From assembly GCF_051014445.1 (NCBI RefSeq), contig NC_135141.1, positions 24,575,422 through 24,639,421 on the forward strand: DNA of 64,000 nucleotides, read 5' to 3'. Made by a program: the position numbers and the translations under genes. Source of the DNA: Colletes latitarsis (taxonomy: Eukaryota > Arthropoda > Insecta > Hymenoptera > Colletidae). Under the pieces are notes generated by a model. The model was not told the origin of the DNA, ran no database searches, and saw nothing but the letters and a program-made list of their open reading frames with translations. The first letter of the stretch is position 1. Each line of letters begins with the position of its first letter. Shown here piece after piece: positions 59,541 to 64,000 of this stretch.

Positions 59541-62500
59541 AACCCCTCGAATTTTTACGTCACCGTGTCTTTTTCGCGCACCAGTGTTCCTCGATACCTG
59601 TAGCCTCACCGACACCTTGGAATCTCCATTTTTCCCCCATTTTTTTTCCTCCTCTCGCGCGTTCCCCAGCCGCGCTACGCGATTTCTTGTATTCCACGCG
59701 CGTCTCGTCTCTCGTCCTTTCTCCTTTTCAACCGCCACCCCCGTGGGTGGAACGACGATGTACACCCTCCGATTCGCGTTCGTCTTCGTTTCTGGTTCCG
59801 TTTCACCCGCAACGACCGCCGTTTTCCCTTCTCTTTTCGTCTCGCGACGTCTCTTTCTCTCCCGCGGTTCTCTAGCTTTCATTCATACGGTTAGGCACGT
59901 CGCCGTACCCTCCAAGACACCCGCGGGGGAGGGATCGATCTATGTATGCGGCACTTGACCCAGCAGCATTGATTTTTCGGTTATTAATTGTGCCCCTCTC
60001 CGTTCGCGGTCTTAGCGCGAGAAAGGGGTTGTTTATAAGGCCGGTGGCGTACTCGAAAAACCACCCTCGCGGGAGTGTCGTAAATGTCGGCTGTCTTCGA
60101 GCCGTTTTCCAGCTTGTACGCGGTCACTTTTCATTTTAATCTTTATTTAGGACAACCGGGGTACCCCTTACGATCTATTCCGATAGATCGAACACAGTCA
60201 TCGATATAAATTTACCCTTGGCATTACGATAGTGCCCAACAATAGTAAAAATATTGAAAAGTAACGCAAAGGTGGACAGATTAAACGTGGATCAATACGC
60301 GTAGCAAAGATCTTTTTATCGGTTCAACTTTGCTCTCCATTTTGTGTGCTCGATCCAAGAGGACTGCTATCGGGAAAGTTTAAGAAACACTGATCCCGAA
60401 CCGTAAGATCTCCCGGGTTAGTTTGCGCATTGATCTTCCTAGAGGATGTTTTCTTCCGCGAACATCAACGAGAGGATTAACAGTTAGGGGATTCTGTGCA
60501 CCGCCGATTGTACTTGGCGTAATCGGTTAGATTAATTACTCGTAGGAGGTATCGTGATTACCGGATCAAGCAGAGGATTCGTTTAATACTTGGAATTTAT
60601 GTATCGGGTTCTCAGCGTCGATGGAAATGAGCTGCCTGGAAGGAAACGACGCGTATAGATCGCCTTCCTTGTACGACAAAATTTTGATTTACGATTCAAA
60701 GAGGGTGATTGTAATCTCGGATCAAGGCGTTTAGATCCACGTGTGAAAACTCAAGGTTCCCCCAGCTGTTAGGCGAACCGACAGAAAACTTGCATATCAC
60801 TTAGGAATAACGCGAGTTTCAAACGAGCCACGCGAAATCAGTAAAAAGGGAGAAAGTGGATTTCACGCGATCTGGTAGTTACCCAGTCACAAATTGTAGC
60901 ATGACGCGTTGTTGCAACTTGATTAGTATACTTCGTAGTACCTAAACTACCGGCTAGTTTCGATCGATGCAAATACAGCAATGCAATTGAATTCCCACGA
61001 TCTTCAGAATTCAGAGAAGAAAACAGATTCTCGGGATTTGACGAAATTCGACCGTGCGTTACCGTGCAAACAAGAAACTATCGACTCTCGGAGCCAAGGA
61101 TAGCAAGGTTTGCCAAACTAGGTTCTTATGTGAGATACGTGGAATAGCAATATCAGGAACTGGCATAAACTATTGAATATAAGAATTACACAGAGTAACC
61201 TGGATCGAATTTTGACTGTGAACTTATTGTTTACAGAGTTGTTAGATAGTTGAAGATATCTGTGTGCACTCGAACGACAGCTTCATGTTCCTTTGTGATA
61301 TCGAACGGACAAACCGAGAACCCCTTTTCTTTTCTTGAACGATCGTTTTTGCCAGCAAAAGATTTGCGCGCTGATCGAATGAGATTTTTCCAATAAAGTA
61401 GAAGGATGCCAAAGGGTTCCGAAGGTCATGAAATAATGAAAGAGATAACAGAATTTTGTCCTATCTGGCGACGTAAGTCGTGGGACCGCGCCACCAGGGA
61501 CGCGTCGTTCATCGATTCAACGTTATCTCAGATATTTGCGTTGCATTCTCGTCCTGCTAAAGAAATCTCGAAAATTGCGTGGGTATTTCGCGCGTGCACC
61601 CCTAAATCGACAACCCCTGAATCCTCGAATTCGTTCGTGCAAAGGAATTTGGTTGCAACGAGCCACCTGTAGGAAACATTCCTCTCTATCGAAAATAAAA
61701 AACAATCAAAGTATCCAGACGATTGTCTAAACAGAGATTCGTTCGACTTTTGTTTATACATTTGGGAATGCTCGTGGTAGACATTGATCCCGTTTGTTCA
61801 ACGAGCATCAAGTTTTCCGAGAGAATGACACTCGTTTCAGCTCCCAGAGTGTCTGAGAAACTAATTGGATGCCTGGGGAAGGTTCCCTCGTCAGCGAAGA
61901 ATGAACTCGTCGATACCTAAACGCGATGTTTTGGGATTTGATACGTCGTTCGATCGATCCCCCCATCACTGGACTCTACGCGAGACACGCTACGAGGGAA
62001 AATATTCTACGAATTGTCGCGTCGTCGGATGGAAAGGTTGACGCAAAATGGACGCGTCTCCGGTCTCGAGATTATCTGTCGCGCGTAACGTATGATTTAT
62101 GATCGCCGTATCTACGTCTTGATCCCGACCACCTAAAGGACGACGATTCATATCGTCAAGCGTTGTTAGAATAATGCTCAGCATCCGTCCATTCGCGTTG
62201 GTTTCAAGCCCTCACGAACCTCTGACCGAAGATCGCGCGACCCAATTACCGGAATTAAGCGCGACAAATATTTTTAGACGGCTCCCTAGACGATACGAAC
62301 ACCCAGCTAAACTGCATTAGAACAAGAAGCGTCTGGCACCGTTGGTAGACCCGACGGATGTAAACATGATTCAGATGTACGCGTACGTTCGTACGACGAA
62401 GCGTCCACGATCAACGCTGCATTCATAATTAAAAACTTTAAAGCGACCGCCTGGAGCGGCAATGTCAATGAAATTTTCGCGCGCGATTTAATCCGGAAGT

Positions 62501-64000
62501 TCAAATAGTTTGGCACGTCGGTACGACAGTCACTGACGTTCGCGTTAATCAGCGCAAAAGTAACTAAACGCCGACCACTGGATTAACGTCGAGCTTCATA
62601 TTCCGGGCGAGCATAATGAAACGATAAAGCAGAAAACCAGTGACGCACGTTGCACGTTTCGCGGTATATTTTTAACGTCAGTGCTTCTTTCGTGCGTATT
62701 TCGTGAACTTTTGCAAAATGACCGATAGTTTCCATACATGTCCAGGCAACGAGGGCAATTCTTATAGCGTTGAGTTAAACATTTCAGCGTCGTCAGAGAT
62801 GTACTAGATTTTAGGTTGTGTAAGAAGTCTGATAGGTATACGCGCCATCGTAAATATTAGCGACAATTATCTTCGATAATAGGATCCTTTCAGCAAAGTG
62901 GATGTCTGAATGACGTCAAAGCGACGTCATCGGTTCGATTCTCTTCCGTTTCGACATTTAATTGATCCTGAATAAGCCCGTGACGAGCTCGAATGCAAGT
63001 TGAAATCGCAACGGTCGATTTCGTTGCTGCGTCATTTTCGTCACGTCTTCTCCCGGCCCTGATTCTCGAGGTCCTTCGTTGCTCGACGACAGCCTCTCCA
63101 CGAACGCGCCATTGTAATTAGATCGATCGTGATACCGTTATCGTTTCAGACGATGCATCGTAATTAGACGTTCGCATCTGTGCGTCTATCACGGTGCAAT
63201 CACAAAGGAACAGAGAGGCGGTCGTTGCATTGCCCTGATCGTAGCATGAAAGCTCGCGAATTCACTAATCACCGCTAGATCGGCCCTCTATGATCTATGC
63301 CTTCTGGCGTTGAACTTGCGCAGAACTCGACCATTTATTATTGGAAATAGGTGGTGGAATAAAAAGACAATTATAAAAGGAATAACTTTTAACTAAGCTT
63401 TTATTGGAAACACTAGGAAGGCACGTCTTAACGCTTTGAAAGGAACAATCGGTCCTATACTTTGTCTAAACAAGCCAAGCTAGGGACACAGTTGCACCCT
63501 CTTGACTCGTATTTCGAGACGCGAAACGCAACATGCGCGTCGATGGTTTTTGTCACATAAAGAAAACTTTCTCTGTTAGAAGAGGAAAACCAACATTTAT
63601 CTTTGCAATTATTATTAATATTCCCCTTCTCCGTTCGTGCATTGACCACACCCTTGTTTCACGAAACCCGAAACTCTGGGATTTAAAGCACCTTAGAGGC
63701 GGTCCATCGCAGGATTAAATCTCGAATATTTATTCTGCGAGCACAACAAATGCAGACAATTTGTTCCATCGAGGATTGCGAGTACCGGCGTCTTTGCAGA
63801 GATAATGGTATCCACGCACGCTCTCGGTGCGCCAGAAGCGAGTCCATGAATCATTGGCACGGTGAGCAAACCCCGGAGCACGGAGTCAGACATTCGGGAG
63901 CCAGGGCAGAAATCCGCATTCGTCGTCGAGCGGACACCCTTTCTCTCTCCCGGGACCCGGGGAGTTTAACCTTTCGCGGTTTAGATAACTTCCAAGATGG
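59541..64000. other. CpG-rich non-coding region to the window end
   Basis: The 59.5-60.0 kb part is strongly C/T-biased on the plus strand and may be a promoter or leader. Open frames there exist on both strands because stop codons are rare in such sequence. From 60 to 64 kb I found no exon, only the paired CRE at 62910. Confidence 0.4.
62910..62930. promoter_or_regulatory. Paired CRE/ATF inverted motif
   Basis: ATGACGTC (62910-62917), a 5-bp spacer and GACGTCAT (62923-62930) form a perfect 8-bp inverted repeat containing two CRE cores. More CRE-like words (GCGTCATTTTCGTCACGTC) follow near 63030. The target gene is unknown. Confidence 0.4.

Noticed and set aside
59227..59958. 243-codon plus and 207-codon minus overlapping frames
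   Set aside because: Both are open because the pyrimidine-rich, CpG-rich sequence rarely forms stop codons; translations are low-complexity Ser/Phe/Arg or Arg/Glu-rich.
62930..62945. tRNA B-box-like word GGTTCGATT
   Set aside because: No A box, acceptor stem or cloverleaf can be built around it.

Overview
The window looks like a hymenopteran insect genome, most likely a bee. It has intron-rich genes with 70-100 bp introns, a very AT-rich left half next to a GC- and CpG-richer right half, insect-type proteins and CCTAA-like (telomere-type) words inside a satellite. The species is inferred, not proven. The 176-bp, roughly 58% A+T satellite has the length and composition I recall for the honeybee AluI satellite family, but its consensus lacks an AluI site, so identity is untested.

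Layout. 1-18.4 kb is one continuous, same-orientation tandem array of a ~176-bp monomer (about 100 copies), with shared truncated units and internal segmental duplications. It stops about 20 bp past a splice donor of a minus-strand 1-acylglycerol-3-phosphate acyltransferase (AGPAT) gene. Only the first two coding exons of that gene are in the window (18.4-19.9 kb). Head-to-head with it, on the plus strand, is a germline LOTUS/Tudor protein gene of the TDRD5/Tejas type (21.2-25.6 kb). It is followed by an unrecognised Asn/Ser-rich gene (26.0-29.0 kb) that could also be a 3' extension of it. The tiny two-exon gene for the ATP synthase subunit DAPIT (ATP5MK/USMG5) lies at 30.3-30.6 kb.

A four-coding-exon FMRFamide-type neuropeptide GPCR occupies 34.1-39.3 kb on the minus strand. 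Base composition shifts from AT-rich to GC-richer at about this gene. The rest (39.3-64 kb) has no gene I can support. It contains a fourfold tandem repeat of a ~445-bp promoter-like cassette (CRE, inverted CCAAT, TATA-like), followed by a TATAAA element and a good splice donor that may mark the first exon of a rightward transcript. It also holds three small MITE-like elements (two piggyBac-like TTAA elements and one 723-bp hAT-like element), a near-perfect 60-nt hairpin, a ~523-bp tandem array with two apparently identical copies, a (CT)n tract and a paired CRE motif. A third TTAA-type MITE lies just 3' of the GPCR gene, and a ~94-nt inverted repeat lies at 31.9 kb.

The protein genes share no obvious pathway: lipid synthesis, piRNA/germ granule, mitochondrial ATP synthase and neuropeptide signalling. 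The points most worth following are the satellite/AGPAT junction, the tandem promoter-like cassettes and the hairpins.
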